From an uncultured Eubacteriales bacterium (lineage in GTDB: Bacteria > Bacillota > Clostridia > Saccharofermentanales > UBA5734): a stretch of DNA of 64,000 nucleotides. Each line of letters opens with the position of its first letter. Position 1 is the first letter of the stretch. Made by a program: the position numbers and the translations under genes. Positions 28,499 through 36,243 of this stretch are shown in pieces. Location: contig CAILLO010000077.1 of assembly GCA_903835065.1 (NCBI GenBank), positions 131,807 through 195,806 on the forward strand, read 5' to 3'. Below the pieces are notes generated by a model. It ran no database searches, had not been told where the DNA came from, and saw only the letters and a program-made list of their open reading frames with translations.

Positions 28499-28527
28499 AT
28501 TATAACGAACGGGGGGGGAATCCACAA
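28499..28527 (-). promoter_or_regulatory. promoter of pta-ackA with a C8 tract in its spacer
   Basis: On the minus strand TTGTGG (28522-28527), a 17-base spacer containing eight consecutive C, then TATAAT (28499-28504). The spacer length is optimal as sequenced, so gain or loss of a C would change promoter strength. Confidence 0.65.
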
Positions 28528-28559
28528 GAAGAAACGAACCGTGCCGGGACCTGCGGGCA

Positions 28560-29165
28560 TCAGGGCCTTCGGGCCGGTCTCGGCCGGCGGACGAGATACC
28601 AGGCGAACAGGAAGGCGCCGAGGGAGATGAGGAAGTCGCCGGCGCTGACCATGTAGGGAGAGAGCAGGCGGACGGGCAGCAGGTCGCCGAGGAAGCCGAG
28701 CGGTGCGCCGTCCGGCGCGTATACGTAGTTGGGGGACGCGGCGATGCGGGCGATGGCGGCCGAGAGCCCCGCCGGGTCGTCGCGGAAGCTCCGAGCGAGC
28801 AGCGGACCGACCGGCATGCGCCCGCCGTTCGCGAGGATGGAGGCGGCGTTGAGCAGGCTGCCGACCAGGATGAGCCGCAGGCCCGGTTTCGCGAAGTTGA
28901 GCAGCAGGAAGGCGGACAACGTGGCGTACTGCAATGCGGCGAACGCGACGAGCGGCAGGGTCTCGTGGGCGACCAGCGCGGCGCTGCCGTCGGCGCCCGG
29001 CGAAAGCAGGAGGCGGCCCATGAGGCCGGTCGAGACGAACAGTTCGCAGGCGATGGACACGAACACCAGCCACAGGTGGCGGAAGCGCTTGTGGAGGATC
29101 GAGCGGAAGGAGCCCTTCGCGAACAGCCCGACGACCAGGCCGAGGACCGCGGCTTCGAGGATCAC
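28560..29165 (-). CDS. DUF5317-like membrane protein
   Basis: This is a 201-residue membrane protein with about five helices and the family motif NGGRMPV near residue 115, followed by a periplasm-facing loop and a GD pair ([15 protein letters not shown]). DUF5317 members are uncharacterised. It begins one base after the HD-GYP gene stop, so both are one transcript, and it ends about 100 bases before the pta promoter. Confidence 0.78.
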   Translation of the reverse strand: MILEAAVLGLVVGLFAKGSFRSILHKRFRHLWLVFVSIACELFVSTGLMGRLLLSPGADGSAALVAHETLPLVAFAALQYATLSAFLLLNFAKPGLRLILVGSLLNAASILANGGRMPVGPLLARSFRDDPAGLSAAIARIAASPNYVYAPDGAPLGFLGDLLPVRLLSPYMVSAGDFLISLGAFLFAWYLVRRPRPARRP

Positions 29166-29166
29166 G

Positions 29167-30522
29167 TCACGAGGCCTCGGCCTTGTGGGCCGGCGTCAGC
29201 TCCTGCGGGGCCGGCGCGGCGGCCGGCAGCGGTTCGATCCGGTGGATGGCCCGCTCGAGGGCGTCGACGACCGTGGGCGAGAACTGGGTGCCCGACAGGC
29301 GCCGGATCTCCGAGAGGGCCCGCTCGCGCAACATGGCGGGCCGGTAGGGCCGGTCGGTCGTCATGGCGTCGTAGGAGTCGGCGGTGCAGATGATCTGCGC
29401 CTCGAGAAGCTGGCCGTCCGCGGAGGCCGTGGACGGATAGCCCGACCCGTCGTAGGCGATGTGGTGGGCGCGGATGATGCGCACCGCGTCGGCGAGGAAC
29501 TCGATGCCGCCGAGCATGTGCGCGCCGATCTCCGGGTGGCGGCGGATCTGCTCGCGCTCCTCCTTGTTCAGGGGACCCGGCTTGTTCAGGATGGCCTCGG
29601 GGATGCCGATCTTGCCGACATCGTGCAGCAGGGCGGCGTACCGCAACGTCTCCATGCGCTTCGCCGAGAGGTCGAGCACGGTGGCCATCCCTTCGCACAG
29701 TTCCTCGACGCGCTTCGAGTGGCCGACCGTATAGACGTCCTTCGCCTCGATCGAGGACGAGAGCGCCTTGATCGTGTCGAGGTAGCCCTTCTTGAGGGAG
29801 CTGTAGAGGACGAACGTGTATCGGGCGAGCATCAGCGGGCCGAAGAAGAGCACGACGGCGACCCAGCCGAACTGCTGGTACATCAGCGTGATGATGATCC
29901 CGAGCACGCCGATCACGAAGAGGCTGGGGATCGACCAGAGGAACTGGCCGAACCACTGCCGGATCGTGTTGCGTCCCGTGAAGAAGGTCAAGTAGAGCGC
30001 GACGGTCCCCGTGTTGACCAGGATGTACGCGAGGATGGCCACGACCAGCGGCGCGAGGTTGGCGCCGATGAACGCGAAGAGCGCCGCGAAGCCGGCGAAC
30101 GCGCGGCCGGCGAGGAAGCCGCCGCCGAGGGCCGCATAGGCGTAGCCGCCGGCGATCATCGACAGGATGTAGCTCGCGGAATTGAAGAGCGTCTTGTGGA
30201 CCGGGGTATTGAAGATGTGCTCCCGCTTGCCGTGCCCGAAGTCCGAGACGGCGCCGAGGACGGAGACCAGCGCGACCCAGGCGGCCGGCACGGGGCCGAA
30301 CATCAGGAGGGCGCAGAGATTCACGGCGAAGGCGACGGTGATCGCGCGGTCCTTGGAGATCACGACGGCCTGGGATTCGGCGATGGCGCCCATGGCGGCG
30401 AGGAAGAGCAGGGCCTTCCAGTTGGCGAGGACGGCGTCCCGGGCGAACCACGTGAGGACGCCGAGGGCGACGAGCCCCACGGCGACCGTGATTCCGAGGT
30501 AGAGGACCCAGATCCGTCTCAT
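29167..30522 (-). CDS. membrane-bound HD-GYP domain phosphodiesterase
   Basis: This 451-residue protein has about eight N-terminal helices (residues 1-235) forming a MASE-like sensor, then a complete HD-GYP domain. Visible motifs: TVGHSKRVEELCEGMA, LLHDVGKIGIPEAILNKPG, HPEIGAHML, HHIAYDGSGYP and ICTADSYDAMTTDRPYR. It should hydrolyse cyclic di-GMP or a related dinucleotide. The C-terminal tail is Ala/Pro-rich. The ribosome site is poor (GGAAGC close to the ATG; GGAG farther up), so low translation or coupling to upstream RNA is possible. A hidden 25-codon ORF with a structured leader lies 104 bases upstream on the same strand. Confidence 0.9.
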   Translation of the reverse strand: MRRIWVLYLGITVAVGLVALGVLTWFARDAVLANWKALLFLAAMGAIAESQAVVISKDRAITVAFAVNLCALLMFGPVPAAWVALVSVLGAVSDFGHGKREHIFNTPVHKTLFNSASYILSMIAGGYAYAALGGGFLAGRAFAGFAALFAFIGANLAPLVVAILAYILVNTGTVALYLTFFTGRNTIRQWFGQFLWSIPSLFVIGVLGIIITLMYQQFGWVAVVLFFGPLMLARYTFVLYSSLKKGYLDTIKALSSSIEAKDVYTVGHSKRVEELCEGMATVLDLSAKRMETLRYAALLHDVGKIGIPEAILNKPGPLNKEEREQIRRHPEIGAHMLGGIEFLADAVRIIRAHHIAYDGSGYPSTASADGQLLEAQIICTADSYDAMTTDRPYRPAMLRERALSEIRRLSGTQFSPTVVDALERAIHRIEPLPAAAPAPQELTPAHKAEAS

Positions 30523-30626
30523 GCTTCCGACGCTTTCTCCGACGCGACGTCCGCGCCGGAAGGGCCAGGGGGTTCAGGAGTACGACAGGCCGGCAGGAAA
30601 TCCTGGTTCGTTGCATTCTGACCCGA

Positions 30627-30704
30627 TCAGATGATCTTCCAGTTCGCGCCGCTGGCGAGAACGAGGGCGAGAAGAGCCACGAGAACGCCGATGATCTTCT
30701 TCAT
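30627..30704 (-). CDS. hidden 25-residue hydrophobic peptide
   Basis: This is too short for the ORF track. It encodes MKKIIGVLVALLALVLAS, followed by GANWKII: a basic start, one hydrophobic helix, an Ala-Ser-Gly-Ala stretch resembling a signal-peptidase site, and a polar C-terminus. A perfect AAGGAGGT lies about eleven bases before the ATG, which is strong support for real translation. The upstream RNA can pair with that Shine-Dalgarno. Possibilities are a secreted peptide signal (cleavage after SGA would free NWKII), a type-I-toxin-like membrane peptide, or a regulator of the HD-GYP protein encoded 104 bases downstream. None is proven. No terminator is obvious between it and the HD-GYP gene. 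Confidence 0.62.
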   Translation of the reverse strand: MKKIIGVLVALLALVLASGANWKII

Positions 30705-30834
30705 TTGTGCTGACAACCTCCTTGTCGAGGACTCTACCCCTCCGCTAAGCAGGTAGGTTGTCACGCTCCGCTACGCCGGCCTGTCGTCCAGTCGGTGCGC
30801 GTACGCCTTTCCGCGGTGGCGCGCCGCTTCTCCT
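30705..30834 (-). promoter_or_regulatory. structured leader that can sequester the peptide ORF Shine-Dalgarno
   Basis: On the minus-strand RNA, TGACAACCTACCT (30763-30751) pairs with AGGAGGTTGTCA (30722-30711), 12 bp with one bulge. This hides AAGGAGGT. An alternative CTACC/GGTAG pairing inside the loop could compete. Upstream lie GC-rich self-complementary segments (GGCGCGCC, GCGTACGC) and a repeated TAGCGGAG. It fits no riboswitch class I know. It may be a regulatory RNA or toxin-type leader. Confidence 0.5.
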
Positions 30835-30840
30835 GCGCTG

Positions 30841-30849
30841 AATGTATCA
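30841..30849 (-). promoter_or_regulatory. extended -10 candidate for the peptide transcript
   Basis: The minus strand reads TGATACATT, an extended -10 with a 4/6 core and no usable -35. Such a promoter would need an activator, consistent with the phased repeats just upstream. Predicted start near 30834. Confidence 0.35.
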
Positions 30850-30884
30850 CGCGCGGAAGCGCCGCAGAAGCGGTTGCGCGGAAA

Positions 30885-30931
30885 TGTAATCCGCTTCGTC
30901 GAGTTGTAATCCTGGGACGGGAACTGTAAAG
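30885..30931. repeat. three TGTAA direct repeats at exact 20-bp spacing
   Basis: TGTAAT (30885), TGTAAT (30905) and TGTAAA (30925) start exactly 20 bp apart, two helical turns, in the same orientation. On the minus strand they read TTTACAGTT, ATTACAACT and ATTACATTT. Spacing and the ACAGTT-like core recall direct-repeat sites of LytTR response regulators. They lie about 50-95 bases upstream of the predicted start of the peptide transcript. Confidence 0.55.
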
Positions 30932-30935
30932 ATAA

Positions 30936-30954
30936 AGGGCCCCGAGGGAGCCCT
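30936..30954 (-). terminator. terminator after the conserved 231-residue gene
   Basis: On the minus strand AGGGCTCC pairs with GGGGCCCT around CTC (8 bp with one G-U), followed by TTATCTTT, a few bases after the stop of the upstream gene. Confidence 0.7.
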
Positions 30955-30958
30955 CCGG

Positions 30959-31654
30959 TCATTCCTGGGCGGCGCGCCCCGCGCGGCCGAGCATGCGGTT
31001 CAGGGCGTCGAGCACGGCGCGGACGACGGCGTCCTCTTCGCCGACGCCGGCGCGGATCGTAGAGGAGCCGAGCAGGACGAGCTCGCGGTCCCCGTCCTGG
31101 AAGGCGACCGCGGCGTCGATCGCGTCGAGGCCGGCGATCCGGTTCTTCTGGATCTCGAGGACCTGCAGCAGCCCGTCGGCGCCGAAGTAGGCGTGGACGG
31201 CCTCGAGGCAGGCGGCGGCCGCGGCGGTGCGACGGCCGCGCTCGGACGCGGGTCCGCGGGCCTGTCCTTCGAGGGACTGGCCGTCGAAGGACAGCGTGAC
31301 GGTCGTCTCGACGGAAGCGTGGTCGACGCGCACGGAGGTCGCGGCGAGCAGGAGGCGCGGCGCGGACCGGATGACGGTGGGCGTCGGGGAGGCGACGGCG
31401 ACGGTCGGCTCCATGTCGCGCTGGATCTGCGCGATGCTGATCGTCTTGTAGTCGACGGGGACGCCGAAGGCGGCCATCGTGCAGGACTGGATATCGCGGA
31501 CGAGCTGCTTCGGGGAGCGGGAGGTGTCGGCGAGGACGTGGATCTCGACGATCCGGCCCTCGTCGTCGGTGACGACCTTGGAGGCGGAAACGCCGGCGAT
31601 CGCGGAGATCAGCCGCTCGATGTCGGACGTCAGGACGGTCGCGTTCTCGGCCAT
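30959..31654 (-). CDS. conserved hypothetical protein with RSPKQLVRDI motif
   Basis: This is a 231-residue soluble protein. ATG 31654 is seven bases after AAGGAG; the longer start in the track lacks a ribosome site. The first 85 residues form an alpha/beta unit with VVTDDEGRIVEIHVLADTS, RSPKQLVRDIQS and YKTISIAQI. The last 120 residues resemble a duplicated ferredoxin-like or dsRBD-like fold (TVTLSFDGQSLEGQARG, ACLEAVHAYFG). From memory, proteins with the RSPKQ...RDI block occur widely in Firmicutes and Actinobacteria with no known function. A terminator follows immediately. Confidence 0.75.
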   Translation of the reverse strand: MAENATVLTSDIERLISAIAGVSASKVVTDDEGRIVEIHVLADTSRSPKQLVRDIQSCTMAAFGVPVDYKTISIAQIQRDMEPTVAVASPTPTVIRSAPRLLLAATSVRVDHASVETTVTLSFDGQSLEGQARGPASERGRRTAAAAACLEAVHAYFGADGLLQVLEIQKNRIAGLDAIDAAVAFQDGDRELVLLGSSTIRAGVGEEDAVVRAVLDALNRMLGRAGRAAQE

Positions 31655-31741
31655 CTCGGAACTCCTTCTCCCTTGCGGGACCCTACGACCCGATTCTACC
31701 ACAACCCGGTCGCGGCGAGGGCTGCAGGGGCGGGCGCGGGA

Positions 31742-33055
31742 TCATTCGAGCGCGAGCATCGCCCAAAGGTTGTCCACGGCGAACACGAGCACCCGGCCGG
31801 TCGCGTCCTTGCGGAAGACGGCGCCGTCGGCGAGGCTGTTGACGTCGGTCGCGAGGTTCCAGTCGATCCGGTCGATCGCGGCCTTGTAATAGACGGCATC
31901 CCCGGTCATCCGGGCGATGCGGGCGGCGATCGCATAGGCCGGCACGCACTCGTCGGTCGAGACGGGCGAACCGGTTGCGAGGTCGTATGCGGCATAGACG
32001 GCGCCGGTGTCCATCACCTGCGTCCGCAGCCAGGCGAGGCTGCGCGGGTCGGCCTGTCCGACTTCGCAGAGGTGCAGGACGACCCGCAGGGACTCCAGCG
32101 TGTCGACCCAGGCATGCTCGCCCGTGAACGGAAGGTAGCCTCCGGACGCGGTGGAATACGCTTCGGCGTAGAGCGGCAGGTCATCTCCGAGGAGGCCGCC
32201 CTGCACGACCGCGAGATTCGCGGCGTAAACGGCCTTCCAGCGGCCGTCGAGGAGGGACAGCTGGCGCATCGCCTCGAAGTCGGCCTGGGACAGGCCGAGC
32301 GCCGCCACGGTGTCCAGGGGGCGCGGCGTCGGCGTCGGCAGGGGAGTCGACGTCGGGCCGGGGGTCGGGGTCAGGAACGTTTCGTCGGTCGGGGACGGGG
32401 CGGGCGAAGGCAGCACCGCCGTGCGGTCGGGGGCGAGCAGCCCCTGCGCGTCGAGCGTCGCGAGCAGCGCGTCGGACGTCGCGCGGCAGGCGGCCAGCAG
32501 GCGGGCGTCGTGCCAGTGGGCGTACCCTTCCGCGAGGAGTCGCGCATAGAGGAGCGAGTCGGCGGGCGAGGAAACTGACTGCGTCCCGGAATCGGACGGG
32601 CGGACGAGTCCGTCGCTCTCGACGAAGACCGAGGCGAAGGCTTTCTGGAGCGAGAGGAAGGACGACCGGCGGTCCTGCTCGAGTTCGTGCTGCAGGCGGA
32701 GCAGCTGGTCGGAGGCGGACATCGTGTCGGACGTCTCGAATGGCAGTGTGCCGTCCTTCGACGCCAGGAGGGCCTCGGACAGCAGGAACCCGTTCTTGCC
32801 GAGCAGCGCCTGCGAGGTCTTCCAGGCGTCGGCCGCGAGGGTGGCGTAGGAGGTCGTCGACAGGCCTCCGGCCGCGGAGGTCCGGCTGCCGGGCAGCGCG
32901 GCGTCGAATGCCGGTGCATCGCCGGTCGTCGCGCGGAAGAATCCGAAAGCATAGAGGACGGCGGCGGCCAGCAATCCCAGGCCGACGACGGCCACGAGGA
33001 CGACCGGCAGCAGGCGGACCTTCTTCTTCCTGCGGAACACGTACGCGTCGGGCAC
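31742..33055 (-). CDS. membrane-anchored extracytoplasmic protein, unknown
   Basis: This 437-residue protein starts at GTG 33055, seven bases after AGGGGG; the longer ATG in the track overlaps a TATACT -10 element. A basic N-terminus (FRRKKKVR) and a single helix (residues ~14-37) anchor it, and the rest is outside. The ectodomain is helical (repeated Leu/Ala-rich helices such as LLYARLLAEGYAHWHDARLLAACRA), is split by a Thr-Pro linker (TPTPGPTSTPLPTPTPRP), and ends DNLWAMLALE. The helix pairs suggest an (alpha/alpha)-barrel like glycoside hydrolases, but no catalytic motif is recognisable. Confidence 0.7.
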   Translation of the reverse strand: MPDAYVFRRKKKVRLLPVVLVAVVGLGLLAAAVLYAFGFFRATTGDAPAFDAALPGSRTSAAGGLSTTSYATLAADAWKTSQALLGKNGFLLSEALLASKDGTLPFETSDTMSASDQLLRLQHELEQDRRSSFLSLQKAFASVFVESDGLVRPSDSGTQSVSSPADSLLYARLLAEGYAHWHDARLLAACRATSDALLATLDAQGLLAPDRTAVLPSPAPSPTDETFLTPTPGPTSTPLPTPTPRPLDTVAALGLSQADFEAMRQLSLLDGRWKAVYAANLAVVQGGLLGDDLPLYAEAYSTASGGYLPFTGEHAWVDTLESLRVVLHLCEVGQADPRSLAWLRTQVMDTGAVYAAYDLATGSPVSTDECVPAYAIAARIARMTGDAVYYKAAIDRIDWNLATDVNSLADGAVFRKDATGRVLVFAVDNLWAMLALE

Positions 33056-33079
33056 GGCGAATCCCCCTATTCCGCCCCA

Positions 33080-33085
33080 GTATAG
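33080..33085 (-). promoter_or_regulatory. -10 element of the membrane-anchored protein gene
   Basis: On the minus strand this is TATACT (5/6), 24 bases before the GTG start. No clear -35 is seen. Confidence 0.4.
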
Positions 33086-33120
33086 CATCCCGGAAGGGTG
33101 CGGCGGCGCGGCCCCCGGAG

Positions 33121-33126
33121 TATAAT
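33121..33126 (+). promoter_or_regulatory. -10 element giving a near-leaderless tmcAL mRNA
   Basis: A perfect TATAAT ends nine bases before the ATG, and no Shine-Dalgarno is present between them. Transcription should start within about four bases of the start codon. Confidence 0.6.
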
Positions 33127-33135
33127 CGGTCCATC

Positions 33136-34482
33136 ATGAAGACGGTAGGCATCATCGCCGAGTACAACCCCTTCCACAACGGGCATGCACACCAGCTGGC
33201 CGAGGTGCGCCGCGCGTTCGGCGAGGACGCCGCGGTCGTCGTCGCCATGAGCGGCGACTTCACGCAGCGTGGCGAGCCCGCGATCGCCGACAAGTGGGTG
33301 CGCACCGAAACGGCCCTGCGCTGCGGCGTCGACGTCGTCCTCGAGATCCCCTTCGCCTTCGCCTGCGCGAGCGCCGAACGCTTCGCCTCCGGCGGCGTCG
33401 CGCTGCTCGCAGCGACGGGCGTCTGCGGACGCCTCGCCTTCGGCAGCGAGTCCGGATCGCTCGACGGCCTGCTCCCGCTCGTCGACGTGCTCGTCCGGGA
33501 ACCGGACGCTTTCCGGACCCTCCTCCGGGGCCGCCTCGACGAGGGTCTCTCCTTCCCCGCCGCTCGCCAGGCCGCGCTCGCCGCCTACCTCGCCGACGAA
33601 GGCCTTCCGGGAGACGCGTCGCTGCTCGGGGGTCCGAACGACATCCTCGCGGTCGAGTACCTGAAGGCCCTCCGCCGCCTGGGCGCCCGCGCTCCCGCCC
33701 CTTTCGCCGTCCTCCGCGCCGGCGCGGGCTACCACGACCCCGACGTCCCGGACGGCGCAAACGGCGAAGGTCCCGTCGTCGCTTCTGCGAGCTCCCTGCG
33801 CGCGGCCTTCCTCCGCCCCTTGTCCGTCGGCGGCGCGGGTACGGTCGATCGCGCCGGCCTCGGCGCGGCCTTCGCGGCCGTCCGCCGCGCGATGCCCCCC
33901 GCCTCGGCGGGCGCGCTGCTTGAAGCCGCCTCCTCCGGGTCCGCCCCGGTCGGCCCCGAGTCCCTCGCGCCCCTGCTCGTCACGCTGCTGCGCACGCTGC
34001 CGGCCGAGCGGCTCGACCGGATCTCGTCCATGGGCGAGGGCCTGTCCCGCCGCCTGCAGGACGCCGCCGCCGCGCTCGACCGCGAGCCGCGCGAACCCGG
34101 CGCCGGTCTCTATGCGACGCTGCTCGAGAAGGCCGCCACGCGACGCTTTCCCTCGACGCGCATCGCACGGGCTCTCGCGGCCCTCGCGGTCGGCCTCTCC
34201 GAGGAAGACCTCGCGTCGTTCGACGCGGCCGGCGGTCCGCGCTACCTGCGTGTGCTCGGCTTCACGAAGAAGGGCCGCTACCTGCTCAAGAAGATGCGGG
34301 ACAGCGCGACGCTGCCCCTTGTCACCAAGGCCTCCGACTTCCTCGAGCACGGGAGCGACCCCGTCCTGCAGCGGATGGCCGCGCTGGACCTCGCCGCGGC
34401 CGACGTGCGCGCCCTGGCGGTGCCGGACCCCGCCCTCCGACGGTGCGGCGCGGATTTTGACACGCCGGTGCGGATGCTGTAG
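33136..34482 (+). CDS. tmcAL: tRNA(Met) cytidine acetate ligase TmcAL
   Basis: This 448-residue enzyme forms N4-acetylcytidine at the wobble position of elongator tRNA(Met) from acetate and ATP. The nucleotidyltransferase start is unmistakable: [17 protein letters not shown], then [30 protein letters not shown] and a conserved C-terminal helix ([17 protein letters not shown]) follow. The track starts it in an upstream shadow; ATG 33136 is the family start. It has no ribosome site and a TATAAT nine bases upstream, so it is probably leaderless. tyrS follows 31 bases later. Confidence 0.93.
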   Translation: MKTVGIIAEYNPFHNGHAHQLAEVRRAFGEDAAVVVAMSGDFTQRGEPAIADKWVRTETALRCGVDVVLEIPFAFACASAERFASGGVALLAATGVCGRLAFGSESGSLDGLLPLVDVLVREPDAFRTLLRGRLDEGLSFPAARQAALAAYLADEGLPGDASLLGGPNDILAVEYLKALRRLGARAPAPFAVLRAGAGYHDPDVPDGANGEGPVVASASSLRAAFLRPLSVGGAGTVDRAGLGAAFAAVRRAMPPASAGALLEAASSGSAPVGPESLAPLLVTLLRTLPAERLDRISSMGEGLSRRLQDAAAALDREPREPGAGLYATLLEKAATRRFPSTRIARALAALAVGLSEEDLASFDAAGGPRYLRVLGFTKKGRYLLKKMRDSATLPLVTKASDFLEHGSDPVLQRMAALDLAAADVRALAVPDPALRRCGADFDTPVRML

Positions 34483-34513
34483 TATTTTCGAAAAACCCGA
34501 AGGGAGGCCCGCC

Positions 34514-35737
34514 ATGAACGTCTTCGATGTCCTCGAGTCCCGCGGATTCATCGCGCAGGTGACCGACCGCGACGCGGTCCGGGAACTGCTCGGAAAGCCA
34601 GGTGCCACGTTCTATATCGGCTTCGATCCGACGGCGGACAGCCTCCACGTCGGGCACTTCCTGCAGCTCGTCGTGATGGCCCACATGCAGCGCGCCGGAC
34701 ACCGCCCGATCGCCCTGCTCGGCACGGGCACCGCGATGGTCGGCGACCCGTCGGGCAAGACCGACATGCGCAGGATGCTGACGCAGGAGCAGATCCAGCA
34801 CAACGCGGAATGCTTCCGCTCGCAGATGGCCCGCCTCGTCGACTTCACGGACGGACGCGCGCTGATGCCGGACAACGCCGAGTGGCTGCTGAAGCTCAAC
34901 TACGTCGAGTTCCTGCGGGAGATCGGCTCCTGCTTCTCCGTGAACCGCATGCTCGCCGCCGAGTGCTTCAAGTCGCGCCTCGAGACCGGCCTGTCCTTCC
35001 TCGAGTTCAATTACATGCCGATGCAGAGCTACGACTTCCTGCACCTTTTCCGGACCTACGGGTGCCGGCTCCAGCTCGGCGGGGACGACCAGTGGTCGAA
35101 CATCCTCGGCGGTACGGAGCTGATCCGCAAGAAGGAGGGCGTCGACGCCTTCGGCCTGACCTTCCGGCTGCTCACGACCAGCGAAGGCAAGAAGATGGGC
35201 AAGACCGAGAAGGGCGCCGTCTGGCTCGACCCGGAGAAGACCTCGCCGTTCGACTTCTACCAGTACTGGCGCAACATCGACGACGCCGACGTCGCGAACT
35301 GCCTGCGCCTGCTGACCTTCCTCCCGCTGGAGGAGATCGCCGAGCTGACGGACCGCAAGGACGAGTCGATCAACCAGGCCAAGAAGGTGCTGGCGCGCGA
35401 AGTGACGGCGCTGGTGCACGGCGCGGAGAAGGCCGACGAGGCCCTCCGGCTGGCCGAGGACCTGTTCGAGAAGGGCGGCCGGAGCGGCTCCATGCCGACG
35501 ACGACCCTGTCCGAAGCAGACCTGGCGAAGGGCGTCCAGCTGGTCGACCTGCTGGTCGCGACGGGGCTCGCGCCGTCGAAGGGCGAGGCGCGGCGGCTCG
35601 TGCAGCAGGGCGGCGTCTTCGTGAACGAGGCGCCGGCCGGGGACGTCGCACGGACCGTCGGGACGGCGGACCTGACGGGGGACGAGATCGTCCTGCGCAA
35701 GGGCAAGAAGAGCTGGCACCGCATCGTCGTCGGCTGA
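34514..35737 (+). CDS. tyrS: tyrosyl-tRNA synthetase
   Basis: This 407-residue class I synthetase has the HIGH-type motif HVGHFLQ (~47-53), Tyr-binding [25 protein letters not shown]-type KMGKTEKG and a C-terminal S4 domain ([21 protein letters not shown]). ATG 34514 has GGGAGG upstream. No T-box leader is possible in the 31-base gap after tmcAL, unlike many Firmicutes tyrS genes. A strong terminator follows. Confidence 0.97.
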   Translation: MNVFDVLESRGFIAQVTDRDAVRELLGKPGATFYIGFDPTADSLHVGHFLQLVVMAHMQRAGHRPIALLGTGTAMVGDPSGKTDMRRMLTQEQIQHNAECFRSQMARLVDFTDGRALMPDNAEWLLKLNYVEFLREIGSCFSVNRMLAAECFKSRLETGLSFLEFNYMPMQSYDFLHLFRTYGCRLQLGGDDQWSNILGGTELIRKKEGVDAFGLTFRLLTTSEGKKMGKTEKGAVWLDPEKTSPFDFYQYWRNIDDADVANCLRLLTFLPLEEIAELTDRKDESINQAKKVLAREVTALVHGAEKADEALRLAEDLFEKGGRSGSMPTTTLSEADLAKGVQLVDLLVATGLAPSKGEARRLVQQGGVFVNEAPAGDVARTVGTADLTGDEIVLRKGKKSWHRIVVG

Positions 35738-35770
35738 GGCGGATGGCGCAAGCGTCAGGGCGGACATGCA

Positions 35771-35800
35771 AAAGGGACGGTCGAAGGACCGTCCCTTTTT
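35771..35800. terminator. strong bidirectional terminator, tyrS / rpsT
   Basis: AAAGGGACGGTC pairs with GACCGTCCCTTT (12 bp, GAAG loop), followed by a T5 tract. The minus strand also ends in TTTT. Confidence 0.93.
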
Positions 35801-35841
35801 CTCGTGTCTGGGAGCTCTGGAGGCGGGTGCCTCGGAAGGAC

Positions 35842-36102
35842 CTACTTCGCGGCGTTGTTCGCCTTGGCGATGCGGGATTTCCGGCGGGCGGCCGTGTTCT
35901 TGTGGAGGTATCCCTTCGCGACGGACTTGTCGAGAACGACCTGGGCGGTCTTGACGGCTTCGTCCTTCGCGGGGTCGGACGCGGCGACGGCGGCCTTGGC
36001 CTTCTTCACCACGGTACGGATCGCGCTCTTCTGCATCTTGTTGGTCTCGGTCTTCTTTTCGGTGACGCTCACGCGCTTGATGGCGGACTTGATGTTCGGC
36101 AT
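35842..36102 (-). CDS. rpsT: 30S ribosomal protein S20
   Basis: This 86-residue basic, Lys/Ala-rich protein starts MPNIKSAIKRVSVTEKKTE and contains KGYLHKNTAARRKSRIAK, diagnostic of S20. A strong AGGAGGTGA precedes the ATG. It is transcribed alone from an extended -10 promoter. The track merges it into a longer shadow. Confidence 0.96.
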   Translation of the reverse strand: MPNIKSAIKRVSVTEKKTETNKMQKSAIRTVVKKAKAAVAASDPAKDEAVKTAQVVLDKSVAKGYLHKNTAARRKSRIAKANNAAK

Positions 36103-36131
36103 TTCTTCACCTCCTGTCCAGAACTCCATGA

Positions 36132-36140
36132 ATGATACCA
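36132..36140 (-). promoter_or_regulatory. extended -10 promoter of rpsT
   Basis: The minus strand reads TGGTATCAT, an extended -10 with 5/6 core. A weak TTGCAC lies 18 bases upstream. Confidence 0.6.
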
Positions 36141-36200
36141 CGGGCCTCCGCGTCTGTGCAAGACCGAGATGCAGGCGTTGCAGGACAATCGGCCAGGATG

Positions 36201-36209
36201 TGGTATAGT
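36201..36209 (+). promoter_or_regulatory. extended -10 promoter of the RNase J gene
   Basis: TGGTATAGT is an extended -10 with 5/6 core match, 34 bases before the chosen ATG. The divergent rpsT promoter lies about 60 bases away. Confidence 0.6.
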
Positions 36210-36243
36210 GGGGTCGATGAACAAACGAATCAAGGAGGATTCC

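Noticed and set aside
30705-30840. Cyclic-di-GMP riboswitch beside the HD-GYP gene
   Set aside because: The conserved GEMM-I and class II cores are not present; only vague similarity in a TAGCGGAGGGGTAG segment.
33056-33088. ATG start (MLYWGG) of the membrane-anchored protein
   Set aside because: It overlaps a TATACT -10 element and lacks a Shine-Dalgarno; GTG 33055 has AGGGGG at seven bases.
34483-34513. T-box leader before tyrS
   Set aside because: The gap is only 31 bases; lysS and proS gaps also lack T-box sequence and anti-terminator structure.
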